A stretch of 64,000 bases of DNA, taken from assembly GCA_011050525.1 (NCBI GenBank), contig DRFO01000017.1:62001-126000 (forward strand), written 5' to 3'. The translations under genes were made by a program, and so were the position numbers. Of the stretch, positions 1-12,854 are shown piece by piece. Under the pieces are notes generated by a model, which saw only the letters and a program-made list of their open reading frames with translations, had not been told where the DNA came from and made no database searches. This DNA comes from Halopseudomonas xinjiangensis (GTDB lineage Bacteria > Pseudomonadota > Gammaproteobacteria > Pseudomonadales > Pseudomonadaceae). The stretch's first letter is position 1, and every line of letters begins with the position of its first letter.

Positions 1-1
1 T

Positions 2-196
2 ACCTACGATGCGCTCAAAGAGCAGAACGGTATTGCCGATCTGCTGCGAATACTGGTTCAGGAAAATATCGAATTCAAAGACCTGCATTCCAGCCAGAGT
101 TCTCTGGAGGACATCTTCGTGGATCTGGTGAATACCAGCGCGCGGCCATCCACTGCGGTGACTGGAACCGCCGCCGCAGTGGAGAGCACGCTATGA
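2..196 (+). CDS. ABC transporter ATP-binding protein, C-terminal fragment
   Basis: This is the 3' end of a gene that starts before the window; about 64 residues are visible, in frame from base 2 to the TGA at 194-196. The stretch with [11 protein letters not shown] is the usual C-terminal tail of ABC-2 type exporter ATPases such as the YadG family. The stop overlaps the start of the permease gene (ATGA), which fits a two-gene ATPase-permease operon. The Walker and signature motifs lie outside the window, so the family is inferred from the tail and the neighbour. Confidence 0.8.
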   Translation, partial: TYDALKEQNGIADLLRILVQENIEFKDLHSSQSSLEDIFVDLVNTSARPSTAVTGTAAAVESTL

Positions 197-954
197 ACCT
201 CTACGGTGTAAAAGCGATCTATCTGTTTGAGTTGTCCCGCCTCAGGCGCACCCTGCTGCAGAGCATCGCCTCTCCAGTCATTTCCACGTCACTTTATTTC
301 GTCGTGTTCGGTGCTGCCATCGGTTCGCGTATGACCGAGATCGATGGTGTCAGCTACGGGGCCTTTATCATTCCTGGCCTTATCATGCTGATGCTGCTCA
401 ACGAAAGCATTTCCAATGCGTCGTTTGGGATCTACATGCCACGGTTCACGGGAACCATCTATGAAGTCCTTTCAGCCCCGGTTTCGCCCGCGGAAATCGT
501 CATTGGGTATGTTGGCGCGGCTGCGACCAAATCGGTAATTCTCGGCCTGCTGATTCTGCTAACCGCGCGCCTGTTCGTGGTCTACGACATTGCGCACCCG
601 GTCTGGATGCTGGCGTTTCTCACCCTGACTGCCGTGACCTTCAGCCTGTTCGGCTTCATCATCGGCGTATGGGCTGATGGCTTTGAAAAGCTCCAGATCA
701 TTCCAATGATGATCGTCACGCCACTGGCTTTTTTGGGGGGCAGCTTCTACTCCATCAACATGCTCCCGCCAGTCTGGCAAACGGTAACGTTGTTCAATCC
801 CGTGGTTTATCTGATAAGCGGCTTCCGCTGGAGTTTTTACGGGGTAGCGGACGTGCATATAGGGATCAGCCTGGCGATGACTCTGGTCTTTCTGGCGGTC
901 TGCCTTGCCATCGTCTGGTGGATTTTCAGGACGGGCTACAAACTCAAGGACTGA
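193..954 (+). CDS. ABC-2 type transporter permease (YadH-like)
   Basis: A 253-residue integral membrane protein with about six hydrophobic segments (roughly residues 20-45, 58-80, 105-128, 138-160, 172-190 and 225-245). The stretch [17 protein letters not shown] near residues 200-216 is typical of ABC-2 permeases of the YadH/NodJ type. It should pair with the ATPase whose end overlaps its start codon, forming an inner-membrane exporter. The substrate cannot be told from sequence. A short gap separates it from the downstream phosphoribosyltransferase, so it appears to end its operon. Confidence 0.85.
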   Translation: MNLYGVKAIYLFELSRLRRTLLQSIASPVISTSLYFVVFGAAIGSRMTEIDGVSYGAFIIPGLIMLMLLNESISNASFGIYMPRFTGTIYEVLSAPVSPAEIVIGYVGAAATKSVILGLLILLTARLFVVYDIAHPVWMLAFLTLTAVTFSLFGFIIGVWADGFEKLQIIPMMIVTPLAFLGGSFYSINMLPPVWQTVTLFNPVVYLISGFRWSFYGVADVHIGISLAMTLVFLAVCLAIVWWIFRTGYKLKD

Positions 955-1072
955 TCGCTCGTCGCCAAGATTGCCCAACTATTGAACGGCAGGCCAAACC
1001 CCCGGTCTGTTTTACTGAAATGCTCGTTTTAGAGCGTCAGCCATAGTGGGGCAGTTATGAGACAGGTGGATC

Positions 1073-1702
1073 ATGCACTTTCGTGACCGTGCAGCAGCAG
1101 GACAGGAGCTAGCGCAGGCTCTTTCAGAGTTTGCCGGGCGACGGGATGTTGTGCTGATGGCCCTGCCGCGTGGCGGTGTTCCAGTGGCTGCTGAAGTGGC
1201 GCGCGCCCTGGCCCTGCGGCTGGACGTGATCCCAGTGCGCAAGCTAGGCGTACCCGGCCATGAAGAGTGTGCCATGGGGGCCATTGCCCAAGGTGACCTG
1301 TATTTTCTCGATCAGCAGGTCGTGTCCGAGCAGGAGTTGACCGAAACGCAGGTGGACCACGTTATGGCTCAGGAGCAGGCCGAACTGCAACGCCGCTGTC
1401 GCCTTTACCGGTCACAGCGCTCCATACCTGACCTCAGCCGACATACCGTCGTCGTCATAGATGATGGGCTTGCCACCGGCACCACAATGCGGGTCGCCGT
1501 AGCGGCCCTCGAGCAGGCTCACTCCCACGAGATAGTTGTCGCAGTACCTGTGGGCGAAACGGAGACCTGTCGCGAAATCGAAACTATCGTGGGACGGTTA
1601 ATATGTCCCCATCAGCTGTCGCCGTTTTACAGCGTTGGGAGTTGGTACGATGATTTCTCACAGGTGACCGACGCCGAAGTGGTGAAAATGCTGCACCGTT
1701 AA
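1073..1702 (+). CDS. Phosphoribosyltransferase-family protein
   Basis: A 209-residue protein with a type I phosphoribosyltransferase fold. The PRPP-binding loop VVVIDDGLATGTTM lies at residues 126-139, and LPRGGVPVA at 31-39 is a second typical family segment. The start is preceded by AGGTGG. Free-standing proteins of this class often sit beside an erythromycin-esterase-family gene, as here (100 bases downstream, same strand). The true substrate is unknown; the fold need not mean nucleotide salvage. The ligand loop is intact, so it is probably catalytic or a PRPP/nucleotide sensor. Confidence 0.8.
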   Translation: MHFRDRAAAGQELAQALSEFAGRRDVVLMALPRGGVPVAAEVARALALRLDVIPVRKLGVPGHEECAMGAIAQGDLYFLDQQVVSEQELTETQVDHVMAQEQAELQRRCRLYRSQRSIPDLSRHTVVVIDDGLATGTTMRVAVAALEQAHSHEIVVAVPVGETETCREIETIVGRLICPHQLSPFYSVGSWYDDFSQVTDAEVVKMLHR

Positions 1703-1804
1703 CGGCGAAAAGGGGCTTCCCATGGTTGCCGAGCTCTTTAATATCCGGCTACGGGAAAAGAGTCTGCCAGGCTTCTGCATAGCTGACGCGGAGAAGGTAC
1801 ATTC

Positions 1805-3160
1805 ATGAGCGACACAGACGAACGCATTATTCAGGCGATCAACGATTGCGCCATTCCGTTGCAGGGCGACTCCACCGATTACGACCGGATTGTCGAGGCG
1901 TCTCGTGGCAAGAGCTTTGTATTGATTGGCGAGGCCTCCCACGGCACCGAGGATTTCTATAGGCACCGTGCGCTGATCACTCGGCGACTGATCGAGGAGC
2001 ATGGCTTTGCGGCGGTGGCGGTGGAAGCCGACTGGCCGGATGCCTATGCCATCAACCATCACGTCTGGGCCTCTGACCCGGCTGTTTCTCACGAAACGGT
2101 GTTTGAAGTATTTGAACGCTTTCCCACCTGGATGTGGGCGAACACCGAAGTGCTCGATTTTGTCCGCTGGCTTGCTTCCTTCAATCAGTCCAAGAGCAGA
2201 TCAGAGACAGGAGAGCGACCGGTCGGGTTTTATGGCCTGGATCTCTACAGCATGGCCAGCTCTGCCCATGCGGTTATAGGTTATCTGGAACGGCATGATC
2301 CGCCTGCAGCGCGGCGAGCTCGCGAGCGGTACGCCTGTCTCGATCAATTTATGGAAGATCCCGCGCGTTATGGCCAGGCGGTGGAGTTTGGCCTCAGCGA
2401 ATCCTGTGAACAGGCAATTACTGAACAACTGATGGACCTGCAAGGCAAAGCGTTGCAACGCCTTACCGGCCTGGGTCTCGTAGAGGACGAGCAGCGCTTC
2501 TGCGTCGAGCAGAACGCCAGGCTGGTAAGCAATGCCGAAAAGTACTACAGAGCCATGTTTCGCGGACGGCCAAGCTCCTGGAACCTACGTGACAGCCACA
2601 TGTTCCAGACGCTCGAAGCGCTGCGTGAACACCTCAACCATCAGTTGGGACGCGAAGCTGGCATTGTGGTCTGGGCTCACAATTCACATATCGGTAACGC
2701 AGCTGCTACGGAAATGGGTCGCTGGGGAGAGCACAATATTGGTCAGCTGGCTCGGGAGAGCTATGGGGATAAGGCTCTGCTAGTAGGATTTTCGACCGCT
2801 GAGGGTGAAGTGACAGCGGCCTCGGACTGGGATGCGCCTGCTGAACGGAAACGCGTCCGCAAACCCTTGGCGGGGAGTTACGAAAGCCTGTTTCAGCGAG
2901 CCAGGTGCAACCGGTTCATGCTGGATCTGCGCGAGCAGAATGAAGCTGCCAGGTTGCTCGCAGAGCCCAGGCTGCAACGGGCAATTGGCGTCATTTATCG
3001 TCCGGAAACCGAGCGTCAGAGCCACTATTTTCAAAGTCGGCTACCCGAGCAGTACGATTTCATGATTCACCTGGACGAAACCCGTGCACTGGTGCCGCTG
3101 CATGATGAGGCGAACCCTGCGCACAATGAACCTGATAACACCTACCCTAGCGGGATGTGA
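1805..3160 (+). CDS. Erythromycin esterase family protein
   Basis: A 451-residue protein of the erythromycin esterase/succinoglycan-biosynthesis-like family. Family motifs are GEASHGTEDFYRHR (residues 42-55), VEADWP (73-78), LRDSHM (261-266) and AHNSHIG (291-297); these carry the conserved His and Glu residues of the EreA/EreB-type active site. There is no signal peptide, so it is probably cytosolic. Chromosomal members next to a phosphoribosyltransferase usually have unknown substrates and should not be assumed to give macrolide resistance. GAGAAGG lies upstream of the ATG. It converges on yejK, with only 15 bases between the stops. Confidence 0.82.
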   Translation: MSDTDERIIQAINDCAIPLQGDSTDYDRIVEASRGKSFVLIGEASHGTEDFYRHRALITRRLIEEHGFAAVAVEADWPDAYAINHHVWASDPAVSHETVFEVFERFPTWMWANTEVLDFVRWLASFNQSKSRSETGERPVGFYGLDLYSMASSAHAVIGYLERHDPPAARRARERYACLDQFMEDPARYGQAVEFGLSESCEQAITEQLMDLQGKALQRLTGLGLVEDEQRFCVEQNARLVSNAEKYYRAMFRGRPSSWNLRDSHMFQTLEALREHLNHQLGREAGIVVWAHNSHIGNAAATEMGRWGEHNIGQLARESYGDKALLVGFSTAEGEVTAASDWDAPAERKRVRKPLAGSYESLFQRARCNRFMLDLREQNEAARLLAEPRLQRAIGVIYRPETERQSHYFQSRLPEQYDFMIHLDETRALVPLHDEANPAHNEPDNTYPSGM

Positions 3161-3175
3161 TTCCGGTGCCGGGGG

Positions 3176-4183
3176 TCAGCGCCCTTTCTTTTTCAGCTGT
3201 TGCACCAGGCCTTTGGGTGGATGTTTGATGACCAGCGCGTCTTCGCTTTCGTCATACTCCACCCGCTCCCCGAAGAGGTGGGCTTCAAAGCTGATCGACA
3301 AACCGTCGGCCTTGCCATAGAAACGCATGAAATTGTTCAAGGTGCGTTTATCCGGCGGGATTTCGGCGTTCAGACCGTAGTCCTTGTTGCGGATGTAATC
3401 GTAGAAGGCGCGTGGTTGCTCTTCATCCAATACGCCGGAAAGCTCTTCCAATGCGACTTGCTCACCCTGACGCGCCTGACCGGTGACGTAACCGCTCATG
3501 GCCTTGGTCTTGTCCTTGCGGCTCTGCGCATCCATGTCAGGTTCGCCAACATAGTCGCTGAACGCCTGTAATAGCGTGCTGGTTTCCTCTTCGGGGTTGG
3601 CGCCTTCAACGCAGCCGATGAAATCGCGGAAATAATCCGATACCCGCTTGCCGCTACGGCCGCGAATGAACGAGATGTACTGCTTGGAGGTGGTGTTCTG
3701 TTTCCATTCGGTCAGATTGATGCGCGCAGCCATGTTCAGGCTGGACAAATCCAGGTGCCGAGCGGCGGCAACGTTGAGATCGTCAGTGACGGTCACGCCT
3801 TCAGTGTGATGCAGCAGGGCAATGACCAGGAAAGCAGTCATGCCCTGACGGTAGCGGATGAATAATACATGGCCACCCAGGGCCAGGTTGGAGCCCTCCA
3901 TCAAGGTCTTCAGATGTTCTGTGGCCTTGGTCGAAAACTGCGGAAAGTCCAGTTCCTGATCAATCAGCAGCTGCAGCCAGCCGCTAAACGGGTAGGCACC
4001 GCTTTCTTCATGAAAGTAACCCCAGGCCTTGTTCGGTTTGCTGTTGTATGCCTCGATCAACCCGGCCAACAGCTGTTCCAGCGCCTCGGAGCTGCTCAGT
4101 TCTGCGTCACGAAGGGTCAGGCTGGCGGGCTGGCCGTCTGGCTTCTTGTGGATCTGGTGAACGATGCTGTTGTCGATGGGCAT
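3176..4183 (-). CDS. yejK: Nucleoid-associated protein YejK/NdpA
   Basis: A 335-residue protein of the YejK (NdpA) family, a widely conserved nucleoid-associated protein. The N-terminus [17 protein letters not shown] is typical and sets the start at 4183; the frame could extend 20 codons further upstream but that extension looks unlike the family. The C-terminus is lysine-rich ([10 protein letters not shown]). It lies downstream of valS on the same strand, separated by a strong hairpin at 4221-4245, so it probably has its own promoter or depends on read-through. Cellular role beyond DNA association is poorly defined. Confidence 0.9.
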   Translation of the reverse strand: MPIDNSIVHQIHKKPDGQPASLTLRDAELSSSEALEQLLAGLIEAYNSKPNKAWGYFHEESGAYPFSGWLQLLIDQELDFPQFSTKATEHLKTLMEGSNLALGGHVLFIRYRQGMTAFLVIALLHHTEGVTVTDDLNVAAARHLDLSSLNMAARINLTEWKQNTTSKQYISFIRGRSGKRVSDYFRDFIGCVEGANPEEETSTLLQAFSDYVGEPDMDAQSRKDKTKAMSGYVTGQARQGEQVALEELSGVLDEEQPRAFYDYIRNKDYGLNAEIPPDKRTLNNFMRFYGKADGLSISFEAHLFGERVEYDESEDALVIKHPPKGLVQQLKKKGR

Positions 4184-4220
4184 GTGGTTGGGTCCGCGAT
4201 TACTGTGTCTGGGGCGCAGA

Positions 4221-4245
4221 CATTGGCGCGGGGCTCGCGCCAATG
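4221..4245 (-). terminator. Perfect 10-bp hairpin between valS and yejK
   Basis: The stem CATTGGCGCG (4221-4230) pairs perfectly with CGCGCCAATG (4236-4245) around a 5-base loop. It sits 38 bases past the valS stop on the minus strand. The minus-strand sequence after the stem has only scattered T residues, so it is a weak intrinsic terminator at best and could equally stabilise the 3' end of the valS mRNA. Confidence 0.45.
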
Positions 4246-4282
4246 CAGGCTGGGTTAGAGATTTAAGGGATACTCGCCTTGG

Positions 4283-7162
4283 CTACAAGTTGGCTATATG
4301 CGCGCGTTGTACGCTGAGCTGAGACAGCGCCTGCTCAGCCTCGGCCATCTTGCCACGCTCTTTGTCGATAACCGCCGCTGGCGCCTTGTCGACGAAACCG
4401 GCATTGCTCAGCTTGCCATTGATACGCTTGACCTCGCCCTCAAGACGCACAATCTCCTTGTCGAGACGCGCCAGCTCGGCGGCTTTGTCGATCAAACCAG
4501 CCATCGGCACCAGGACTTCCAGCTCGCCCACCAGCGCGGTGGCGGAAAGCGGCGCTTCAGCGCCTTCGTCCAATACGGTGATGGACGAGAGCTTGGCCAG
4601 CTTGCGCAGGAAGGCGTCATTTTCGTTCAGCCGTCGCTGGTCTTCAGTGCTGACCTTGCGCAGCAGCAGCTCGAGTTCTTTGCCAGGACCGATGTTCATC
4701 TCCGCACGAATATTACGTACGCCGACAATCAGGCCCTTGAGCCATTCGATATCCGCTTCGGCGATGTCATCGACTCGGCTGTCATCGGCGGCCGGCCATG
4801 GCTGCAGCATGATTGTCGGGCCGCTTTTGCCTGCCAGCGGGGCGACTTTCTGCCAGATTTCTTCGGTGATGAAGGGCATGAACGGATGCGACAGGCGCAG
4901 TGCGGTTTCCAGAACCCGAACCAGGGTGCGACGTGTGCCGCGCTGACGTTCGGCTGGGGCGTTGTCGTCCCACAGCACTGGCTTGGACAGCTCCAGGTAC
5001 CAGTCGCAATACTGGTTCCAGATGAATTCGTAAAGCGCCTGGGCAGCCAGGTCGAAACGGAATTGCTCGAGCTGGCGAGTCACCTCGGCTTCGGTGCGCT
5101 GCAGCTGGGAGATGATCCAGCGGTCAGCCAGTGTCAACTCCACCGGGGCGCCGGCCGCCGGAGCGCCGGCCGCCGATTCGCCATCAGCGCCGTTATCCTT
5201 GCCCTCGCATTGCATCATCACATAGCGGGCGGCATTCCAGATCTTGTTGCAGAAATTGCGGTAGCCCTCCACTCGGCCCATGTCGAATTTGATATCGCGA
5301 CCAGTTGAAGCGAGCGAGCAATTGGTGAAGCGTAGCGCGTCGGTGCCATAGGGCGCGATACCGTCGGGAAATTCCACGCGGGTCTGTTTCTCGATCTTGG
5401 CGGCCAGCTTGGGCTGCATCATCCCGCTGGTGCGCTTGGTTACCAGCGATTCCAGATCGATGCCATCGATAATATCCAGGGGGTCCAGCACGTTGCCCTT
5501 GGACTTGGACATCTTCTGGCCCTGACTGTCGCGAACCAGCCCATGGACGTAAACGGTCTTGAACGGTATTTGCGCCGTGCCGTCATCGTTCTTCATCAGA
5601 TGCATGGTCAGCATGATCATGCGGGCGACCCAGAAGAAGATGATGTCGAAGCCAGTGACCAGTACGTCAGTCGGATGGAAGGTTTTCAGCGCGTCGGTCT
5701 GCTCAGGCCAGCCGAGCGTCGAGAAAGTCCAGAGACCCGAGCTGAACCAGGTGTCCAGTACGTCTTCATCCTGACGCAGGTTGGCATCGCCGAGGTTGTG
5801 CTTGGCGCGCACTTCTGCCTCATCGCGACCAACGTAGACGTTGCCGGCGTCGTCGTACCAGGCCGGGATGCGATGGCCCCACCAGAGCTGCCGGCTGATG
5901 CACCAGTCCTGAATATCGCGCATCCAGCTGAAATACATGTTTTCGTACTGCTTGGGCACGAACTGGATGTCGCCATTTTCCACCGCTGCAATCGCCGGTT
6001 CCGCCAGCGGCTTGGTGGACACATACCACTGGTCGGTCAGCCAGGGTTCGATGATCACGCCAGAGCGGTCACCCTTGGGCACCTTGAGCGCGTGGGGCTC
6101 GATTTTTTCCAGCAGACCTGCCGCGTCAAAGTCTTCGACGATCTTTTTGCGCGCCTCGAAGCGGTCCAGTCCGGCGTAAGCGGCGGGCAGGGTGGCATCA
6201 ACTGAGCTGTTGACGCTGCCATCGATGTTGAAGACCTGGGCGCTGGTCAGGATAGCTGCGTTCTTGTCGAGAATATTGATCAAGGGCATGGCGTGGCGCT
6301 TGCCGACTTCGTAGTCATTGAAATCATGCGCCGGGGTGATCTTCACACAACCGGTACCGAATTCGGGATCGCAATAGTCATCCGCGACGATGGGTATTCG
6401 CCGGTTCACTAGCGGTAGCTCGATGAACTTGCCAATCAGTGCCTGATAACGTTCGTCCTGGGGATTCACCGCCACGGCGGTATCGCCGAGCATGGTTTCC
6501 GGGCGGGTAGTGGCAACGATCAGATAGTTCTGGCCGTCGGCGGTAACAGCCCCATCAGCCAGCGGGTAACGCAGGTTCCACAGCGAGCCTTGCTCGTCGT
6601 GGTTCTCCACTTCCAGGTCGGAAATAGCTGTGTGCAGTGTAGGGTCCCAATTGACCAGGCGCTTGCCCCGGTAGATCAGGCCGTCTTCATGCAGGCGTAC
6701 GAAGGCTTCCTTGACCGCTTCGGACAGACCCGGATCCATGGTGAAGCGCTCACGGCTCCAGTCTACGGAGCTGCCCAGGCGGCGAATCTGCCGGGTGATA
6801 TTACCGCCGGACTCTTCCTTCCATTCCCAGACCTTTTCCAGAAACTTGTCGCGACCCAGATCATGGCGGGATTGGCCTTGGGCGGCTAGCTGGCGCTCAA
6901 CCACCATCTGCGTGGCAATACCCGCATGATCAGTGCCTGGCTGCCATAGCGTGTTGCGGCCCTGCATGCGACGAAAGCGAATCAGCGCGTCCATGATCGA
7001 ATTGTTGAAGCCGTGGCCCATGTGCAGGCTACCGGTCACGTTGGGTGGCGGCAGTGCGATGGTGTATGACTCGCCTGAGCCCTGGGGGGCGAAATAGTTA
7101 TTCTGCTCCCAGGTCTGATACCAGGAAGATTCGATGGCGTGAGGCTGGTAAGTCTTATCCAT
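4283..7162 (-). CDS. valS: Valyl-tRNA synthetase
   Basis: A 959-residue class I aminoacyl-tRNA synthetase that charges tRNA-Val. It shows the HIGH-type motif [12 protein letters not shown] (about residues 41-52), the KMSKS loop (QKMSKSKGN, about 552-560), a CP1 editing domain between them, and a C-terminal coiled-coil arm (about 890-959). Residues about 660-675 contain an Ala-Gly-Pro-rich insert made by a 15-base tandem repeat (5148-5175), between the catalytic and anticodon-binding parts. It is the last gene of the pepA-holC-unknown-valS group. Confidence 0.98.
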   Translation of the reverse strand: MDKTYQPHAIESSWYQTWEQNNYFAPQGSGESYTIALPPPNVTGSLHMGHGFNNSIMDALIRFRRMQGRNTLWQPGTDHAGIATQMVVERQLAAQGQSRHDLGRDKFLEKVWEWKEESGGNITRQIRRLGSSVDWSRERFTMDPGLSEAVKEAFVRLHEDGLIYRGKRLVNWDPTLHTAISDLEVENHDEQGSLWNLRYPLADGAVTADGQNYLIVATTRPETMLGDTAVAVNPQDERYQALIGKFIELPLVNRRIPIVADDYCDPEFGTGCVKITPAHDFNDYEVGKRHAMPLINILDKNAAILTSAQVFNIDGSVNSSVDATLPAAYAGLDRFEARKKIVEDFDAAGLLEKIEPHALKVPKGDRSGVIIEPWLTDQWYVSTKPLAEPAIAAVENGDIQFVPKQYENMYFSWMRDIQDWCISRQLWWGHRIPAWYDDAGNVYVGRDEAEVRAKHNLGDANLRQDEDVLDTWFSSGLWTFSTLGWPEQTDALKTFHPTDVLVTGFDIIFFWVARMIMLTMHLMKNDDGTAQIPFKTVYVHGLVRDSQGQKMSKSKGNVLDPLDIIDGIDLESLVTKRTSGMMQPKLAAKIEKQTRVEFPDGIAPYGTDALRFTNCSLASTGRDIKFDMGRVEGYRNFCNKIWNAARYVMMQCEGKDNGADGESAAGAPAAGAPVELTLADRWIISQLQRTEAEVTRQLEQFRFDLAAQALYEFIWNQYCDWYLELSKPVLWDDNAPAERQRGTRRTLVRVLETALRLSHPFMPFITEEIWQKVAPLAGKSGPTIMLQPWPAADDSRVDDIAEADIEWLKGLIVGVRNIRAEMNIGPGKELELLLRKVSTEDQRRLNENDAFLRKLAKLSSITVLDEGAEAPLSATALVGELEVLVPMAGLIDKAAELARLDKEIVRLEGEVKRINGKLSNAGFVDKAPAAVIDKERGKMAEAEQALSQLSVQRAHIANL
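5146..5175 (-). repeat. 15-bp tandem repeat inside valS
   Basis: The 13-base unit GCGCCGGCCGCCG occurs at 5148-5160 and again at 5163-5175, a period of 15 bases. It encodes two copies of an Ala-Ala-Gly-Ala-Pro unit in a surface linker of ValRS. It looks like a slippage-type, in-frame duplication. Confidence 0.75.
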
Positions 7163-7259
7163 GGGCGTTCTGGGTGTCCGGGTTGTCGATGGGCGATTCG
7201 GCTGGCGAAAAAACGCCCATTATAGCGGCCCGGATCGGCAGCGTCCCGGCCAGGGCAGG

Positions 7260-7742
7260 TTATTTCAGTTGTTGGCGCACTATCTCTTCGAGTTTGCCGC
7301 GCAGGCGATTGCGCAATTCGGCTTCGATGGCGGGAATCATGTCGTCTATGACGTCCTGCAATACCAGTTGGACCTCGGCCTGCAATCTGGCCTCGAGGCG
7401 TACCTCACGGGCACCGGTGTGCACGCTGTCACGCGGCGGCGGTATGTGTCCTGCCATCAGGCGGTCCAGTTGCAGGCGTTCCTCGGCCAGCCGGGCGAGG
7501 GAATCATAGGGCAGGAAGGGGTTATGGGGGCGGTCTGGGGTAGGCGGAGCGAGCTCGGGGGCAGCTGCCGGCGCTTCGGCCATGGGAAGCTGCTCGGAAA
7601 TGACATCCTGAAGAAGCGGGATATCCGCATGCGGGAGCGGTCGTTCCACGCTGGCGGTAGCGTCCGGCTGCTCGTCAAGCAGGATACGGATAGACTCAAG
7701 ATCCTTCAGCAGGCGTGAGGGTTCAGACGGATCGTGGGTCAT
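7260..7742 (-). CDS. Conserved hypothetical protein between holC and valS
   Basis: A 160-residue acidic protein that I cannot assign to a characterised family. The N-terminal part (residues 1-90) is low in predicted structure and rich in Pro, Ala and Glu, with the segment IPLLQDVI. The C-terminal part (about 95-160) should form long amphipathic helices with many Arg, Glu and Leu residues. It starts 3 bases after the holC stop and is followed by valS, the same order I recall in Pseudomonas aeruginosa. The tight linkage suggests co-expression with the clamp-loader subunit gene, but no function follows from this. Confidence 0.8.
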   Translation of the reverse strand: MTHDPSEPSRLLKDLESIRILLDEQPDATASVERPLPHADIPLLQDVISEQLPMAEAPAAAPELAPPTPDRPHNPFLPYDSLARLAEERLQLDRLMAGHIPPPRDSVHTGAREVRLEARLQAEVQLVLQDVIDDMIPAIEAELRNRLRGKLEEIVRQQLK

Positions 7743-7745
7743 GGT

Positions 7746-8177
7746 TCATCCCGCCGTGCGGATCTGATGAGAATTCAAAGGATAGCCCCGTTCCCGGTAG
7801 AAGCGAAAGCGTTCACGCGCCGGCACACGAACAATATCATCCTCCACGACGATTTCGGCCAGTCGACTGAAACGGCTGAAGAAGGTCGGCGTCTCGTTCG
7901 CGAGATTGATCAGCAGGTCGTGATGGGGCGCCGGATCGATTCCAGCGCCGCATACCACGGCTTCTTCCGGGCGGTCGGCATGCAGGGCATGGGGCAGAAA
8001 GCTGTCGGCCTTGAACGACCATAGTAACCGGTCGAGATCCTCTGCCTGGCCTGCGTCGCTGCAATGCAGGTACACCCGGTGACCTTTGGCCCAGGCCTTA
8101 TGCGCCAGACGGCACGCATAATCCAGCCGGGTATTCAGCTGGTCACTGGTTAGCAGATAGAAGTCGACGCGGGTCAT
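7746..8177 (-). CDS. holC: DNA polymerase III chi subunit
   Basis: A 143-residue protein of the HolC family. It opens with MTRVDFYLL and ends with the family's RFRFYRERGYPLNSH segment (residues 123-137). Chi, with psi, links the clamp loader to single-stranded DNA-binding protein during replication. The ATG is one base past the pepA stop and the next gene begins 3 bases after its end, so it is in the middle of an operon. Confidence 0.93.
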   Translation of the reverse strand: MTRVDFYLLTSDQLNTRLDYACRLAHKAWAKGHRVYLHCSDAGQAEDLDRLLWSFKADSFLPHALHADRPEEAVVCGAGIDPAPHHDLLINLANETPTFFSRFSRLAEIVVEDDIVRVPARERFRFYRERGYPLNSHQIRTAG

Positions 8178-8178
8178 A

Positions 8179-10918
<2,740 letters not shown>

Positions 10919-10932
<14 letters not shown>

Positions 10933-11980
10933 TCGTTACATTGGCAGTTCGGTTCTCTGGAGTGTTCTGGTTGTTTCGTTGATCGTTCTGGGACTGGATA
11001 TGCTGTTCGCCTACATTGGCGAGCTGGAGGATCTGGAAGGCGAATATGATGCGGTCGAGGCGCTGATCTATGTTGTGCTGACCATGCCGCGACGCCTTTA
11101 TGACCTGCTGCCGGTGGCGGTGCTGGTCGGCTGTCTGGTGGGGCTTGGAACGCTCGCCAGCAACTCGGAATTGACTGTGATGCGCGCGGCTGGGGTTTCC
11201 GTGGCGCGGATCATAGGGGCCGTCATGAAACCCCTGGTTTTCGTCATGGTCGGTGGCGTGCTGTTGGGCGAATATGCCGCGCCCTATAGCGAAGGCGTTG
11301 CCGAGAGCCGCAGGGCGATTGCCGTGGGCAGCGGGGAAGCGATCAAATCCAAGGGACTGTGGCACCGGGAGGGGAATGAGTTCATTCACATCAATGCTGT
11401 GCAACCCGACGGAATGCTGCGTGGCATAACCCGTTACCGATTCGATGATGAGCGGCGCCTGCTTGAAGCCAGCTTTGCCAACCGCGCCACCGTTCAGGGA
11501 AATGACTGGCTGCTTCAGGACGTCCAATTTACTCGCTTTCTTGACAGCGGAAATAGCGAAGTCGGCACGCTGGAGAGCCTGCGTTGGAATGCCGGTCTTT
11601 CACCGGAACTGTTGAGAGTCGTGCTCCTGGAGCCGGATGTGTTGTCCCTTCGGGGGCTGTGGCGCTACCAGAACTATCTGGCTGAGCAGGAATTGAATAA
11701 TACGGCGTACTGGCTATCGTTCTGGCGCAAGCTGCTCCAGCCCGTAACGACAGCGACTCTGGTTTTTGTGGCGATATCCTTTATTTTCGGGCCACTTCGG
11801 TCAGTCACGCTGGGTCAGCGGATTTTCACCGGTGTGCTGGTAGGCTTCAGTTTCAGGATAGTGCAGGACCTGCTGGGGCCGTCCAGCCTGGTGTTCGGCT
11901 TTTCACCCTTGATTGCCGTCGTTGCGCCAATACTGGTGCTGGTGGTCATGGGGATTTTGCTTATGCGGCGGGCTGGCTGA
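10919..11980 (+). CDS. lptG: LPS export ABC transporter permease LptG
   Basis: A 353-residue homologue of LptF and the second permease of LptB2FG, with the same plan: membrane helices, periplasmic jellyroll, membrane helices. The start at 10919 (MRQLDRYIGSSV) has AGGAGG 7 bases upstream, inside the 3' end of lptF, which suggests translational coupling. The frame is open further upstream, but that start lacks such a site. It converges on the RDD gene with a 14-base gap containing the palindrome CCCTCGAGGG. Confidence 0.95.
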
Positions 11981-11994
11981 CCCTCGAGGGCACT

Positions 11995-12486
11995 TCAGCC
12001 CTTGGTTTTAGGCAGTTTTACCAGGCGCGTACCCGAGGCGATATCCTGCCAGGTACGCGACTGGCGATCCCACAATGCCCACAGGATACCCAGCCCGCCA
12101 AGCAGCCAGGCGGGAAAGGCCACTAGGAAGCGGATCACAGCCTGCCTCCAGGTGATCGAATGACCCTCTGCCTGCTCCACGCGCAAACGCCAGACCTGCA
12201 TGCCCAGGGTCTGGCCTTTGAGGGTCCAGAATGTGCCGAAAAAGGCGAAGAGACTGAGCAATACGACGATGCTCAGGACCGGGTCGTGATCCAGCGTTCC
12301 GGCCTCGGACATGGCTCTTAGCGTATCGCTGCCATATAGCTGACGCAGCACACCCTGTTGATAGAGCAGGGTAATGACCATCACCAGACCCAGACACAGC
12401 AGAAAGTCATAGAAAGCACTGGCCAGGCGTCCAGCTAGACCAGGTGTCGGGAAATCCCCGACGGGCTTGAGTTGTTTGACCGCCAT
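11995..12486 (-). CDS. RDD-family membrane protein
   Basis: A 163-residue protein with three hydrophobic segments (about residues 28-48, 73-92 and 120-140). The first carries the Arg-Leu-Ala-Ser-Ala-Phe-Tyr-Asp pattern (about residues 20-27) that defines the RDD family. The family is widespread but of mixed or unknown role; some members are reported as Na+/H+ antiporters. It lies tail-to-tail with lptG, the same context I recall in other pseudomonads. Confidence 0.85.
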   Translation of the reverse strand: MAVKQLKPVGDFPTPGLAGRLASAFYDFLLCLGLVMVITLLYQQGVLRQLYGSDTLRAMSEAGTLDHDPVLSIVVLLSLFAFFGTFWTLKGQTLGMQVWRLRVEQAEGHSITWRQAVIRFLVAFPAWLLGGLGILWALWDRQSRTWQDIASGTRLVKLPKTKG

Positions 12487-12518
12487 GCGGACTCCGTCAG
12501 AATAAAAAGTTGCGGCGG

Positions 12519-12854
12519 CTAGCGTCGGGTCAGTGGTGGGCGTTCGAACGAAACGCCGATCAGGCCATGGTTCATCAGTGCACGTATATTGCCATGCGAT
12601 TCACCTTGCGGATCATCCAGCACCGCCTGGTAGTGTTCGGCGAAACACTGCAACGCCTGTGTGTCGCTAAGACCAAGATCGATCGCCATGGCCAGCACCT
12701 TGCACGAACCCTGGTTCTGCTCGCGAGTGTTGCTTACGTCTCCGTTCGCAAAGGCGCTGGGCTGGTACACGTAGTATGCATCAATGAACGCCAGGGTATC
12801 GTTGAAGCACAGCCCCGGCGTACCCAGTCGACTGCGGAAGATTTCAGGATTCAT
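12519..12854 (-). CDS. HopJ type III effector family protein
   Basis: A 111-residue protein matching the HopJ family, with the segment FNDTLAFIDAYYVYQPSAFA near the N-terminus and NIRALMNHGLIGVSF near the C-terminus. Despite the family name, homologues occur in many bacteria with no type III secretion and probably have a housekeeping role. The start at 12854 is chosen because homologues begin at MNPEIF; the open frame continues upstream only inside the previous gene. It overlaps the DUF1244 gene by 11 bases, suggesting coupling. Confidence 0.85.
   Translation of the reverse strand: MNPEIFRSRLGTPGLCFNDTLAFIDAYYVYQPSAFANGDVSNTREQNQGSCKVLAMAIDLGLSDTQALQCFAEHYQAVLDDPQGESHGNIRALMNHGLIGVSFERPPLTRR

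Noticed and set aside
1805-3160. Macrolide resistance gene
   Set aside because: Chromosomal, native-looking member of a broad family with a phosphoribosyltransferase partner; no sign of a resistance cassette.
4298-5308. Long open frame on the plus strand opposite valS
   Set aside because: It lies wholly antisense to a complete ValRS, has no family likeness, and is explained by GC-rich codon use.
12519-12854. A secreted type III virulence effector (HopJ)
   Set aside because: Family name only; no type III secretion genes are nearby and the context is housekeeping.
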